From: Cristatella mucedo
Taxonomy: Eukaryota; Bryozoa; Phylactolaemata; Cristatellidae
Assembly (NCBI GenBank): GCA_009760855.2
Contig: WPIO01000233.1
Location: forward strand, 64,001 to 128,000
Direction: 5' to 3'
DNA: 64,000 nucleotides
The notes under the pieces were generated by a model. That model saw only the letters and a list, made by a program, of their open reading frames with translations, was not told the origin of the DNA and made no database searches. Position numbers and translations under genes: made by a program. The first letter of the stretch is position 1. Each line of letters starts with the position of its first letter. Shown one piece after another: positions 44,801 to 57,990 of the stretch.

Positions 44801-45129
44801 ATTATAAAGCTCAGGTATTCAGAAGTAATCGTTGGGCATCAGCTGGGATTATAGGGGCTATGAGGTGGGGTTTTTAGCATAGTTCTGTTTAGACATGGAA
44901 ACCACTACATCCAGTTGTAAAATTTCTTTTCCAAAGTGAAATATTTTCTAAATAATCTTACCAGTCGTCTTGTGTTAGTTTGTGTATTTGTTAAAGAAAT
45001 ATAATTTTCAATAGTTTTGAATACATTCGTGATAATCGCACCTGATTGATTTATATTTTAGCTTGACAGGGAAACTTCCTGACCTCAGCTCTGAGCACTT
45101 CAATACTGAATAGTGCTACCGTCTCAGAA
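44801..45129. other. No gene recognised
   Basis: No motif or repeat identified. Confidence 0.35.
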
Positions 45130-46400
45130 ACGATTTATAATTAGTGACAATTAGTGTAACGTAACGATTAGTGTAATGCCTCATATATTTATGGCAATTA
45201 TATCGGCCATTACTCGCACCTTACTTCCGTTCTTTTGCTAGCAGCAGAATAAAAGAAGTAAAGACAGAAAGTAAATTCAAGTAATACAGAAGTAAATACT
45301 TCAGAAATATAGTTAACCAGTGCATGGTAAGTTTTTCCTCACACATCGAGACGATATACCTTAAAATACCACCCTGTCCTAGAGGTCAATTGCCCCGATC
45401 TAACGTTTCCAGTCCAGGATGCAGGCTATGTCGACCTGGCATTGTGGTGATACGGTTAGTGACCCAGTTTACTGCGTTTATCGTTTATCGAATTCACTTT
45501 CAATTTAGCCCTACGAAAAGACGTGAATAGTATACCTTTTATTAAAAATCACGATAAGGCAGGTGGACCCGTGAACAGATGGCCAAAGCTTTGGTTTCGG
45601 TTTACCGTTACATCCTGGTCCGACTTGCAGAGGCTGCCGATGCTGCAGCTGCTGACTGATAGAGACTAGCCCACGCGACCGAGCTATAATCAAGACCGAG
45701 ATAGAGCCGGAAGGGTGGGCAGCTGCTGCTTATGCAATGCCCTCGAGCGCTTTAATAATCTTAACCGATTTGCACCTCACTTTTTAGCAGGAATTTGTGC
45801 TGCAGGAAGATCTTTGGTCAGTAAGCAGGTCTGGCTATCGTTTTCTGTTGAAAGCATGAACAAGTACGGGACTGTTGATTCGTCAACTGTTCTTGCAGCT
45901 GGCACAAGGGCTGTTGATAAGGTGGTCTCACGGAATCACATTCCTCAGCTTAAAGACCGTTTGCGACTTAAGTGTGTGCCCTACAAAACCTAAACTGTGT
46001 AACTCACTTCCAAAACTCACTACCTCAACTGCTATCATGACTCAGCTATGCTTCCTACTTCTTCTTTGTTTTTTGAGATAAAGTGTGATGACTACCGAAT
46101 GCATACTGAATGCTGTGTTGGCTTGGAATGCACTGTGCAAAAGCCATCTTCGTTACATACACTTTCGCTTTGTGGCTTCATGGACTTACTGGCTGAGCTA
46201 CATTACGTTACGGAGTCACTCCGTTTTCGTGACGATGCAGATGTTCAGTATAATTGGATGAAACGTATAGGCAGCCGGTTAAGAAATCTTAGTTGAGATT
46301 TTGTTTGCCTATGTCGTGTCACGAAATGCTTTAACCATGTATTCAGTCAGGCCCACATTCGTCAGTTGCATGTCAGGTTAATGAACTGGATTAACAGCTA
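45130..46400 (+). repeat. Unclassified repeat X, copy 2
   Basis: Collinear with 47931-49250 from ATTTATGGCAATTATATCGG to TGCATGTCAGGTTAATGAAC. Segments such as AGAGGTCAATTGCCCCGATC and TCTCACGGAATCACATTCCT are shared exactly. It contains open frames of 92 codons (45715-45993) and 82 codons (46048-46296), with peptides like VWLSFSVESMNKYG that recur in the other copies. Frames are not kept over the full length. It could be a transposon of unknown class or a duplicated gene remnant. Confidence 0.75.
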
Positions 46401-47930
46401 TCAGGTATTATTTAGCTAGATTTCTTCAGGGACGATATCGTTATTTCATTTGCTTCCAAAGCCTGGAACTCACTCCCAACTTACGTCATAGCGTCTCATA
46501 AATTGGCATTTAAAGTACTGGTAAGAAAGGACTCGATTATCATAGCATCTATTGGGGCCTTGAAATTTGTCTTTGGTGCTTACGCCCAGCCGGGGTCGGC
46601 CGGTTTCCACCCAAGGTTACCTAGAGAGCCAGGCAGAGCAGCCATGCACCTTGATGGGAAGTAATGACTCACCAGTGTGTCCTATCAGAGGTCGCGATTA
46701 GCCTCCAGTTTTTACGTGCTGGGGTAGGCAGGCCAGGCGATGCAACTCCTTGCGATTTCACCCAGCCAGACGGAACGGCCTTGTGCGACTCCAAGTGCAG
46801 TGTGGACCTTTGCCTAACTTCTTCGTAATAGCTTCGGGTATTCTGGTATTCAGCATAAAACTACCACATTCGTCTTTGATCTCGAGATCACTCACATAAA
46901 ACACGGCTGTAATAATGATGCACCAGGTAAGGGAGCTTCTCTAGCCAAAATCGAATGACAACATGACCGTTCAGTAAATGCATACAAATTGGTATTAGTC
47001 AGCCAGTCCTCGCGAGCTGCTAAACAGTACGTGCCGTCATCCTAGACAGGTTGGCAACTGTCTTCATATCTAGCAAGAGGCTAGGTAGTGGCTGCTCGGA
47101 GGAGGTGGGTGATACCTTGGTCTTTGCGAATCTGCCGGCTATATATGGCAACAGCTTTTCCACATTACCTGGCCATGCATCCTTCCTCTGTGCCACCAGG
47201 CTACGATCTGATGCAACTCTCTTATGCTAATATTGTCTCAACAACCTCTCGAAGTTCCCGGGAATTTGCCCTAACGACAGCCGCTGTATCGTTATTCACA
47301 GTGGAAGTCTTCTGGCCTGCAACCAGTGTCGCCTAGCCAGCCACCCGTGTGGCAGGCGCATGGGCCTTACTCTTTTTGCGAGTGCTTCGCAAGTCAATGG
47401 CGCCGAGGCACAATTCGGCACCCTGGCCTGTGCAGCTTCTCTGGATTGAGCTGCTCCATAGTCCAGCTCCACGTTTCAAACCCGTCGCAGCTCTGCACCT
47501 CAACTTCTTGCCCCAGGTCGCTCGTCGTCTCTGCCCGTAGCACAGTAGCAACGAGTGCCTGCCACTTGTATACCTTCTCCTTCTGCCGCTCGGTAGGCCA
47601 ACTGCACACCGGGTCGACGGTGTCTCACCCACCTCTTAAGCTGGAGCGTTGCTCACATCTACCGGAGCTAACACCTGAATGACCTACCTGTCCTGTTCCG
47701 TCTGTCTGGAGGAAGCCACAGCCTCTCTTCCTATGCTTCCACCCAGGTGTCAAATGTCTCCGTCTCTCTGGCTCCGAGCTCGGCCTCCTCTGGTTCACCC
47801 GTCGCCCCGACATAAAGTGAGTTACACATGCTAACGTTCATTCATTTGCAGTGGCTCGAAAATGAAAAGCTCATCTGGTCTAGATCAACGGGAGCGAGTT
47901 TACTATGCTTACGATGACTGCCCAACAGAA
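46401..47930. other. Unassigned; GC-rich part at 47060-47830
   Basis: Overlapping frames on both strands at 47088-47813 reach 118 codons. A minus-strand frame reads RQKEKVYKWQALVATVLRA and could be an old coding remnant, but no domain is recognised and the frames compete. Confidence 0.3.
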
Positions 47931-49250
47931 AGAGGTGTAATACCTCCGATATCTGTGGCAGTTATGTCTGCCGTTACTTTCACTTTACTTCCATTTTTTG
48001 CTAGCAGCTGAATATATGAAGTAAATACACTTCAGAAATATAGTGAACCAGTGCGTGAGACTTTTTCGCTCACACATTGAATCGATGTACATTTAAATGC
48101 CACCCTATCCCAGAGGTCAATTGCCCCGATCTAGTGTTTCTGGTCCAGGATACAGGCTATGCCGGCTTAGCTTTGTGCTGATACGGTTAGTCACCCCGTT
48201 TACTGCTTTTGTCGTTTACCGACTCCAGTTCTAACGTAGCTCAACGAGGAGATGTGAAGAGTGTACCAACGAATTAAAGATCACGTTAACGTAGGCGGAC
48301 ACGTAAACAGAAAGCCAATGCGTTGGTTTCGGTTTCTCTTTACTTCTTGTTCTGAACTAAGAGGCTGCTGACGCTCCAGCAGCCCGACGGACCGAGGCTT
48401 GCCCGAGGCCGCCCTCTAATAAAATCCGAGAAAGAGCCGGAACCGTCGGCAGCCGCTGTTTGTGCGATGCCCTCACTGTGAGCACGTCGAGTACCTAAAT
48501 TACCAATTAGACCACTGCTGCAGAGACCAGTATCCTTGCCTTAACTACAGATTATGATATATCTGGAATTGCCTGCTTTAACTACAAGAACCCTATGTAT
48601 TTTCATGCGGCGCTTTTGTAATCTGACCCGATTTATAACTCATCTTTTAGCAGGAAGTTGTAATGCAGGGAGATCGGTGGTCGGTAAGCATGTCTTGCTA
48701 TCGTTTTCTGTTGAAACCGTGACTGAGTACGGGTTGTCGAATCTACAACGCTCCTTGCCGCTGGCGCAAAAGCTTTGATAAGCTGGTCTCACGGAATCAC
48801 ATTCCTCTGCTTAAAGACCGTTGGCGACAGAAGCTTGTGTCCTGCAGACCCTAGACTGTGCACCACACTTCGAAAACTCACTAGCTCAACTGTTCTCATG
48901 ACTCAGCTTTGCTTCCGACTTCTTCTTTGTTTTGTGAGATAAAGTTTGATGACTACCGAACGTGTACCGAATGCTGCTTAGGCTTGGAATACATTATGCA
49001 TAACCAAACATCGTTACATCCACTTTCACTTTTTGATTGTGTGGACTTACTAGCTGAGCTACATTACACTAAATCACAGAGTCATTCCAGTGTCGAGACA
49101 ATGCACTCGTTCTATATACTTAGATCAAACGTTAGGCCAACCCATTAAGAAAACTTAGTTGAGATTTTGTATGCCAATGTCGTGTCATGAAAAGCTTTAA
49201 CCATGTAATCAGGGCCGCATTCGTCAGTTTCATTCCTGGTTAATGAACTA
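47931..49250 (+). repeat. Unclassified repeat X, copy 3
   Basis: Collinear with copy 2, in direct orientation about 2.8 kb away, with an extra segment of about 70-100 bp near 48490-48590. The central peptide (LLSFSVETVTEYG) is cut by a frame change. Downstream sequence to 49624 shows no feature. Confidence 0.75.
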
Positions 49251-49624
49251 GATATGCAGCGGCAGGCACAGAGGCGTAGAAAGGCCGTGTGGAAGAAAAA
49301 TAATCAGTTGGTTGAACTTTATAGGGCAGTGACAGCCATTATTACTTGAAAGCCATTTCTGCCTGCACACGTTTAGTGAGAGCAGAGCAATGACAAGGCA
49401 TGCTCGGATGCGAATCCGTGCTGTATGGCTGTGTGCATAGGCGCCTCTGCTTGTCATTGTAGCCTTTCAATGAGACTTTGGAAAGATGTTTTGCCGTCTA
49501 TCTATCTTGACATTTACGTGTTGTTAATCTGAATGTCAGTACAAATTGATACAAGCCTGGTAATTTAGCTAATGAATAGCTGTCTTGTAGCTTGTTCTGA
49601 CATTGCAGCTAAATTTTTTTAGAT

Positions 49625-49855
49625 ATGGCTACTCATGTCACGCAGCATGAGACGGTTGACCTATCTCTTGAGAACATTGAAAGGATTCCAGATGACCTGT
49701 TGGCGAAGGCCAGTTCAGTTTTATCGCTCAATTTAAGTGGCAAAAGCAGCATGGTTTGGACTGAGGATTTAGAGAAGTTTGAAAATGTCAGGCGACTGTT
49801 TCTTCGAAACTGCAGGTTTTCAGAGCTGCCGAAGGCTATAATCTGTCTTACAAAA
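49625..49855 (+). CDS. Leucine-rich-repeat gene, first coding exon
   Basis: ATG at 49625 has G at -3 and +4, and follows TTTTTTTAG, a likely acceptor that would place a 5' UTR exon upstream. 231 bp, exactly 77 codons, end at AAAA|GTAAGT (donor 49856). The product has about three LRRs: VDLSLENIERIPDDLL, VLSLNLSG...EDLEKF and VRRLFLRNCRFSELPKAI. Its last residues CLTK join in register with LEELNIDGN of the next exon, supporting the splice. No signal peptide is visible, so an intracellular SHOC2/Erbin-type LRR protein is more likely than a receptor. The rest of the protein lies in later exons, partly beyond the window. Confidence 0.75.
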
Positions 49856-52647
49856 GTAAGTTTAACGAAGTTGTGTTCAGCCATACAGCGTTCGCTATAA
49901 GCACCCTATCATGATTTTCTGTCTGCCCAGACGATATCCTGTTAGAACGTCTATGCAAAATCACGAGCAGGTGAACGTGCTAATGAACACGTATTTGCGG
50001 GGCAGCTTCACTGTGGCTAGTAAGAGTATATATTGAGCTAAATGAGCTACTCTGACCAGCAACGACATCACTAATGACAATTAATAATTTAACGTAAGCC
50101 TCCTGGCGTCCTGATGTTATAGGACATTTTACAGGTTTCCCAATGCTTTTAAACCAACAAGGTTTTTACTTTGCTACTGAGTGGAATTTTTATTCATGCG
50201 CGCTCGATAAGATTTGTTGATTGTAGCATTTGAGTCATCCATGCTTCCCAGCACGACAAAGGTGTGTACCAGACAGATCATCACTTTCTCTCTTTTTAAA
50301 CTGCCTGGCATAGACAATTAGTCTACTTATTTCAAAAGGTGAAGCTCAATATATCCAGTAAATGTGGTCTAAATAGAAATCTGCCCTGCTGCCAATGGTA
50401 TTGTCTTCACGTTATTCAATCAAGCCAGATTATGGCAGTGCACATTCGCTTGTCATTATTTGCTGTATCTAGTGATTCGTATTGCATCGTGCAGTGTGTA
50501 CAGCTATTCGTATGACATGATACACGATACACGTTCACATGATGTGACTCACATTGCCTACAATCGAGGGGTTCAGCAGGAAAAAGTCGAGGTGATAAGT
50601 GCACGGTTATGTAGCCTGCTTACTCCTTTCACCGGCTGTTTGTTGAAAAACTGCTTTTTACTGGCCTTTTTTAAGCCCATAGCAGCCATGTGACTGTGAT
50701 GGACAGGCAGAAGCACAGTTTCGTATCCCAATGGATATTTCTTGCAGGAAGTGAAGATAGGGATACATATGTATGATTATGTAGAAACCAGTACCCGACT
50801 TGCCTACATGGCCGGTCTGATGGTGATGAGGCTGTACAGGTCCCAATCTGAAAAATGCTAGATCAATAGCTGTCTTAAACGTAGTGATGGTTTTGCACTC
50901 CTAAATGTACAGGGTTGTATTAAATTTACAGCAAGCCTTTTTTGAACGCTAAACACTTGCAAACAGGTGAATTGAGCTATGGGAAAAATTGGTCAAAGGA
51001 TAATGCATTACAGCAAATGACACCGACCATAGAGTATAGCTAAAATTCAGGCAACTGTAATTAGTTGCTGAAGCTGTGATGCTGGAAACTGTCTCTTCTC
51101 CAATTGCCAATGTATGAGAGGTTTTCAACTCAATATCAGGTGCAATTAGCTGTGTCAAAAACTTAATTTCCAGCTGCATCGTAGTCCAGACGCTCGGGCT
51201 TCGTTTACTGGGTACATGAAGCTGTACTGAGGCAATCGCTGCCTCAGTCAGCTACATTCAAGCACATGCTGTAACAGGCCAGGCAGGCGTAGTGGTTGAG
51301 AAAATGTGTATATATTTACAAACTCACTCTGCACACATTAGTGGCTCATTTTTTATAGGGAGGCGTGCATCCGGGAAGGTGTTACACCTCGAGATCATGT
51401 ATCATCACTTTTTTTGGATTGTGCCGCATGGCTGTGTAAATCTTTGTGCCTGTAGCTTATCATTCTGCCATATGGTTTCTCTGAAGGTAAGACGTGTTCG
51501 TTCGACTGACAGTTGTGAATTTAGAAATTATCGCATTCTTAGCTTTTTGTTGTGCAAATGAGGACAATCCAAGCAGTTTAAACTTTGAAACTAGAAATTT
51601 TTAGCTTAGGATGTTACACTCTACAAGAGCCAACCTCAATTAGCCCAGGTGTATGTGTATGTACGTGTTTGTGTGTGAGTGAGTGAGTGTGTGTGTGTGT
51701 GCTTATGTGTGTGTGAGTGTGTGTGTGTGTGTGTGTGCCTTCTAGCTATAGAGAATGGTGTTGCTTGTGGGTTCCAGTGGGCAGTGTAAGTGTAATGGGC
51801 CTATTATAGTGGTAGCATCGTTAATTGGTTGATATGGGCGGTAATGCATGTGGGTAGGTAGTTGGTGTTTGTGCCTACGGATGTGTACTTTCATTTGAGA
51901 GATTTCGCCTTCATTCTTGTGTATGCATGTGGGTATTTCTGTGTGCACGTGTGCCGGTTTCGGGATTGTAGGGTACTGCCGAATTGCACGTAAGTATTGA
52001 CTATCGGAATTATTTCCGAGAAATACTGCTACTTATTGATGCAAAGGCATGCCTAAGATGACGTTTACGTACCTAAACTGTTAATAATAACAAACTCCAG
52101 AGTATTAATTGAGTGATATTGTCAAGTCGGGTTCCGATAATAATCTGTTCTAACATAAGTAATCGTACACCATGTTACGCAACTGTATCAGGTAGGGTTA
52201 TTGCAATTAAAGCTGTTAAAATTGGATGCACCAAAACTGGTGAAGGCTTTGGGTATCGTCCCCATGTATATTTTCCACCTGAGTGCTTCTCGCTTGAAAG
52301 AGGACTCAGGGCATTAACCTCAATCGAACTTGTGGGGGCACTTGGGCTCAACGATTGGTGTACAAATGTGTCCGGCTGGTCAACGATGTTTCCGTCAAAA
52401 ATGATAGAGCACTTCACGACAATTGTGAACTGGAAAAGTCTTAATTTTTAATTCTTATTCCTATTTTTCGATGACGTCAAACTTTTAGTGCATACCAGCC
52501 GCATTAAAATACGATTGGTTCTATCTGAAGTTTGTGGAAGCCGTCCTTTAGGCATGCATGTGTATAGGCTAGATGTTACTTGTGGGTTTTCACCGGTGAA
52601 TTTCTTATTCTTTAATGCACCTGCTATCAGCAACCGATATCGTTTAG
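49856..52647 (+). other. Intron between LRR exons, with GT microsatellite
   Basis: GTAAGT at 49856 to CGTTTAG at 52641-52647. A (GT)n-rich run lies at 51655-51740. From about 52113 the sequence belongs to the tandem array: it matches 53750-54090, 60624-60780 and 62764-63100. No further exon was found. Short frames at 51292 and 52113 are unrecognised; the latter is array sequence. Confidence 0.6.
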
Positions 52648-52788
52648 CTCGAGGAGCTCAATATTGATGGGAATAAAACTCTTGGCAAGCTACCTTCATT
52701 CATATGTCAACTAAAAGCACTGAAGAAGCTTAACATTAGGAGGTGTGGCTTGTCAAGTCTACCTGATAGTTTAGAACAGCTGACATCG
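52648..52788 (+). CDS. LRR gene, two-repeat exon (intact)
   Basis: Acceptor TTTAG|CTC and donor TCG|GTAAGG define 141 bp, exactly 47 codons, phase 0 at both ends. It encodes two LRRs: LEELNIDGNKTLGKLPSFIC and LKKLNIRRCGLSSLPDSL, ending EQLTS. Both fit the 23-24-residue pattern LxxLxLxxNxLxxLP. It follows exon 1 in LRR register. Because the exon is symmetric and holds whole repeats, copies can be added or lost without breaking the frame. Confidence 0.8.
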
Positions 52789-53409
52789 GTAAGGTTGTAT
52801 AAAACACTGAACCGTGTTAGTTTATTTCTTGCTGGAGTTGGCCTGCAGGTATAGTTTGCCAGCAGTGTTAGTACGGTTTCTGGGTTATCCAGTAAAACGA
52901 TTTAAAGCATGCCTTGATAGCACGTGCTTGTATGTCCTCTGCAGACATTGCAATGACTGAATGACCTCTACTTATATTGCATACATTTGTTTTTGTAAGC
53001 TAAAGCACGGACAAGTCAGAAATCGGTTGTCTCAAACAATCAGCTCGTTATTTGACGATACAAAATGTCAGTGAAAACATTCTTAGCAGATTACAGAATC
53101 TCTTTTGTATGGCTGCAAAGTAGGCCCATCCGCAATAACAACAGCATAAACACGTGAATACAGTGTCGTATACGGAAATAATTTGAATTCACAACCACCT
53201 CGATTGCCAGAAGGAGGTGCGTTATTCCCTCGGCCCTGAAGGAAGACGGATTAAGCCGTCGAGCAGTGATGGTACGCCGCTTAAAGTCCCTTTTAAGGAA
53301 TACTCTTAAAATTCCTGCACAAACACTAATCAAATGGTCAATGCTTCTTGGTCGCAGAGAGAATCAGAATTAAAGTGTATCTTACTGATATAATCATCTA
53401 AACTCCACA

Positions 53410-53547
53410 AATATAGCTCATTTGTATAGCGCCCCAAGAGAACTAAATCTCAATTCAGGCGATTCACATATGCCTCAGGGCTCGAGCCCACGACCTCAGC
53501 CAGACCTTTGTCGGGGCGAGCACCTTAACCACTGGACCAACCCAGCT
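53410..53547 (-). mobile_element. SINE family 1 inserted in LRR unit 1
   Basis: Minus strand: GGTCCAGTGGTTAAGGTGCT, GGTCTGGCTGAGGTCG, B-box-like GGGCTCGAGCCC, and tail GAATCGCCTGAATTGAG, AGTTCTCTTGGGGCGCTATA. The other units lack it at this place, so it entered after duplication. Confidence 0.85.
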
Positions 53548-55359
53548 GAAGTCGGGTCCGATTTAACTAGAAGCTTAGGCTTTGATATGACAATTACGAG
53601 TGATCATTGAGTAACATTGACTTCTTAGTGTACCTAGTTCTTGCGTTTTCAGACATGATGACTGTGAGGACATTTGCCAGTTGGCCAATATAATTGGGTA
53701 TACTTAAATACACTGAGCTATCAGCAATTCCAGTAGGAGCAGTCAGAGGTGTGATAAGATTGGTTTCCCATATTCATCTATTCTCGCGTACAAGTGACCA
53801 TACAACGAGCTGCACCACTATATCACACAGGGTAATCTCTATCAAAGCTGGTGGAATTGGTTGTAATGAAACTAGTGAACGCTTACTGTTTACTCCTCAC
53901 ATATATTTTCTAAACTAGTGTTTCACGTTTAAAAGAGGACTCAAGGCATTACCCACAATTCAGGTTGTGGAGGTACTTGGGTGCAACGATTCGTGTGTTG
54001 AATGTGCCTTGTTGGTAACCGAAGTTTTACATAAAATATTAAAGAGCACATTGCAACGACCATTTATGGGTAAAATTTACTTTTGTGAATGTTTCAGGTA
54101 TTCGGAGAGAGCTCAAAGGTGCAAGCAGTAGTTGCACGGATCGCCACCCCCTTTCAGTATCCCTTCATTGCCTCATATACTCGAACTATTTATTAGACGA
54201 CTATCGTTTACAGCAATCACGTGTACTTTCAAGACTTATTCCTACATGTACACCAGCTCCTGCTAAGCCAATACAATTACATAAGCAGACAGACTTAAAC
54301 GATGCCAAACTGCTGAAGAGGTTCGTAGGTTATTGAGCTGCATCTTGGGTGAGGGGACGGCATTAACTGTGCTCTAAAGGATTTCACACCGTTCTGCTAA
54401 TACTTCCAGTTTAGCTGAGGTACCAGAATGGCAGAAAGCATGCTTTTGTCTGACTGATCGAAAACCTTGAAGAATCGAGTTTTTAAACCGCACATCAAAA
54501 AAGCTCCCTCTTAGAGATGCCGGCATTATTCCTAAGTACCGGCAAGGCCTAATTATTTTGCATACTAACTTGGTTGCTGAGAGTAAGTGACCTTTGTTAA
54601 GGCTGAAGGTAAAAACTTGAAGAGTTCATTGTAAATGTATGCCAAGATTGAGCAAGCCGATTGCGTAAACAGATTACAAGCTTTATTGTTTGCTTAGTGT
54701 TTAAAAATACAGTTTTCACAGGACATTGGTTTGGTTTCTTAAAACATTTAGCGACCGCAAGTCTGAAGCATTTCAGGGTCTTAATATCAGTAAATAGTTG
54801 CGATTGCTGCAGCAGGTAAGCCGGCAGTGAGCTTAACAGCAGCTGGCACCTGATGGAATTTCTGCAAATCAGTGAGCTCCTCTTCCCCAAACCACAAAGC
54901 TGGCTTTTTCCAAAACTTTGAGCCATGACTAGATCCCTATATTTCTGCCAACAATAAATGCTAATGACCCTAAGTGTTTTTGTGTTTCAAACTGACAGCC
55001 TAAATTCGCGTTGTAAAGTATATTCGTTTTGAAACTTCTGATAGTGACCACATAACTTAAGCACGAAATCGATCAATTGTTACTAACTAGTGCTCGGTTG
55101 CTAATGACGAAACCAGGCTATAACCGTTACTTGTATAAGAAGGGGCTGATAGTTTACAAAGAGATTCTCATCTCTAACCTTCGATGATATTCAAATCTTA
55201 CCGCATACCAGCTGCATTCAAGTATGGTGGATTACACTTGAAGCTTGTGACGATCTTAATTCAGGCATGCATGTGGACGCTTAAATGATTTTAGTCGGTT
55301 TTCACCAGTAACTTCCTTTTTCTTTTGAGTATCTTTGGTCGGCTACAGATGCCTTTCAG

Positions 55360-55411
55360 CTCGAGGAGCTCAATATCGGCAGTGATATTAATCTCGGCTT
55401 TTTGCTATAGA
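55360..55411 (+). pseudogene. Decayed LRR exon, truncated
   Basis: Acceptor TTTCAG and the start LEELNIGSDINLGFLL are kept, then TAG. The second repeat and the donor are missing. The upstream intron (55190-55359) still matches the other units. It would not give a usable exon. Confidence 0.75.
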
Positions 55412-57129
55412 GCCTGCTAGGACTAACAATTCAACGACTGTTCCTATGCTACATACAGAGGCTGTCTTAAAAGAGATTGAGTTTTCATAGGGTGCTATGC
55501 AAACTAATTTTCTAATCCCATTCTCGTTGTCCTATTTGTCTATGCGACCCCTAAATAGAAAAACTTCATAAATTACCCGTCTGTCAAGAAGTCCTATTGC
55601 TCACTAACACAGCTAGGATCGATTCCCTGAAATAAATTTTGGCTTCTAATAATCTCGGCTTTCCTTAGCTGATGACTGATCGGTAGGTAATGTTTAAAGT
55701 TGGCCATCTTGTTTACCTTTCTTTTTCTGAAGCTTATTAGTTGTGGCTTTTCAAGTTACATGCAGAGGTAAGACCCTAACGTAGAGACTTCCTGCCGAAC
55801 AAAGAATTCCAGCACTAATGTCGCTAGCTATGCTGGGACCTGAGACAGTTCAGCAATGAGCTAGTTCTTCTGACGTGCTCTTAAATAGATACGGTTCGTT
55901 GTAGGCAGTCTAAAGTTGTATTGTTCTAATTGTAATCGACATTATTGCTTATATCGGAAACCATATATCCAAGTTCTACAGTAAGACTCTTGCACAGCTA
56001 CTTCTCCAGTTGGTACTATTCCTGTTTTGGAGTGCCACCTGTTGCAGGCAGCAGCCGACAGCTTGGGGTGTGTTGTTACTACTAGTCGCCATATATCCCC
56101 AGAGGCTCGACTTTAATGTTGTGGCTACTTTTTGCGTATAGAGTGTGACCGATCCTACTAATCTCCTTTTCTTGGGCTGGGGCAAGTCTTGAACGAAGTT
56201 TCCGGCTCTTGTATGTAAAATGGGTTGTATTTTAAGCTTGCGATTGGCACACGGAAGAGAACAGTTTCTAAGTTTCACTCATGACAAGCTTTAAGAGCAA
56301 GTACCAAAATGTAAACAAAGCTGTATGAACACGAGTGCGAAGCGACTGCAAAACCACTGCTAGGAGAACATTCAAACCGAAGTACCACAGTATGAACACC
56401 GGTTCATTTTCCTTTAGTCATAATATACACGATTCCTTGCCGTGATCGGAACACAGTGCAAGTATAATTGGTTCCGTGCCGGAGATCTGAGCTCCAAAAA
56501 CTCGCGTCAAATAATTTTTCCGGTTGAAATGACTTGAAATCTTAAAAATCAGCTCCGGACGTCCAGAATCCTGCGACTTTGATATCATGCTTTAAAATAA
56601 GAAATTTACAAATCAACAAATAATGTTATTCTCAAAAAGATACCAAAGAATGCCTTTCAAAAAACTGGTCTTATCACTCCTAATGTGCAGGAGTAAGTTG
56701 GAGATCTGACGACTTGAAGATGCTAAAAGAGTTAGAGGAGAAATGCTAAAATGAATTTCTGAATTAAAATAATTGAATATTGCCTGTTTCGCTCGGCTTT
56801 CTTTGCTTTCTGTTCATCGGCTGGGCCTTTATGGGAACGAGTTTTTTGTTATCAGTTGTGTTATTAAATCTCACAGGATGATATTACCTACAAGGACTAC
56901 AGTACATACTTAGTTGTTCCTGCCATCGTCGGATTTGACACAAGAATCTGGCAATCTTGAGCTTCCAAGCACCACGATGGCTCTTTAGAGTCTGTCTGAG
57001 AGCAAACTAATAGGCCTGAGCTTGGCCCTACAGCCGGGTTTTAGGTCTGTGGGGGTCAACTTCGTCTTGTCACTCGGACGGTTGACGAGAAGTGCAGCTG
57101 GCACTGATGGCAGACGAAGTCACTTACCT
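55412..57129. other. Unit 2 sequence with no recognised gene
   Basis: This stretch does not align clearly with the other units and probably contains inserted or rearranged DNA. A 100-codon minus frame at 55976-56278 is unrecognised. One LINE-tail-like piece (AAAAGAGATTGAGTTTTCAT then GGGTGCTATG) lies near 55466-55500. Confidence 0.35.
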
Positions 57130-57900
57130 CCTCACAGTTTATATTTACGTCGCAATTGAATTCGCGAGGCACTTCCCTCCACGGGCAGTTCAGGTAGCTG
57201 GAGACGGACGACACATCGGGTCACGGCTGTGATAGTTGGAGAAGACTTCCGGTGGCAATGGATGACATTCCTTCCAGGCCATTCATTATTGTCTTCACCC
57301 TTTCCGCAGGAAGGAGCTGGCAGCAGAATCATAATGCACTCGGGCACTGGTCAGGCTAGGGCAGGGAAACTTAGTGAGTCCACAACGGATCTCCCGATTA
57401 TTGCCATGTGATAACGTTGAATGATAAAATCCGAAAAGCAAGGGTAAAGCAGAAGCATTGCCCGACGGCAGTTCCTGCACCATAGGTTACATTTTGGGAT
57501 TGGGTACCTCTGATGAAAGCTGCAGCTCTGAAGTAGGAATAGGTGATGTCCTTGGTCCAGCCGACAGAAATTCCTGCTCAACCGAAGGCTTGCTTGTCGC
57601 CTGTTCAATTTAACTACCATATACGCTTGCGGAATTCAGCTGGTCGATTGAAATATCCAGTAGGAGGCCGGTGACGTTGATGGAAAAATGTTTTTCCACC
57701 CATTCGAGCACCATGTATTGGCCGTCGTAGGGTAGCTGGGGCGCTCTACGAGCAATGTCGTGGTGCACACAGACTTTGGTGAAATGCTGCAGGTCGTCGA
57801 TAGCATTAGATGCGCCAGCTGAATCTGGAGGCTGTATAGTGCTAAGGCGTCTCATGTGTTCGATTGGTACCTTGAAAAATAGGGCGACGTCTGATCTGCA
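57130..57900 (-). pseudogene. Fragment of a second gypsy-type pol (integrase C-terminus)
   Basis: Minus strand, open at 57855-57610. It carries FTKVCVHHDIARRAPQLPYD, then YMVLEWVEKHFSINV and a C-terminal SIDQLNSA. This is the pattern of the integrase C-terminal SH3-like module of some Ty3/gypsy elements, where V-HD/RT-A-R-PL-PYDGP-VL-H--I-V--D-LKPA is typical. Downstream to 57130 are degraded tail segments. It differs from the element at 5061, so a second gypsy lineage is present. There are no LTRs nearby. Confidence 0.6.
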
Positions 57901-57990
57901 GGCTTGTGTCTCGGCTACACTTTAGGAAAACCCCAGGAAAGAACTGGATCATTATATACTAGCATGGCCGATGGGTGGCTAATGTTAGTA

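Noticed and set aside
47088-47813. Overlapping frames of up to 118 codons on both strands
   Set aside because: They compete on both strands in GC-rich DNA and show no domain; not called as genes.
52113-52451. 112-codon plus-strand frame
   Set aside because: It is intron sequence of the LRR array; the matching segments in other units (53750, 62764) do not keep the frame open.
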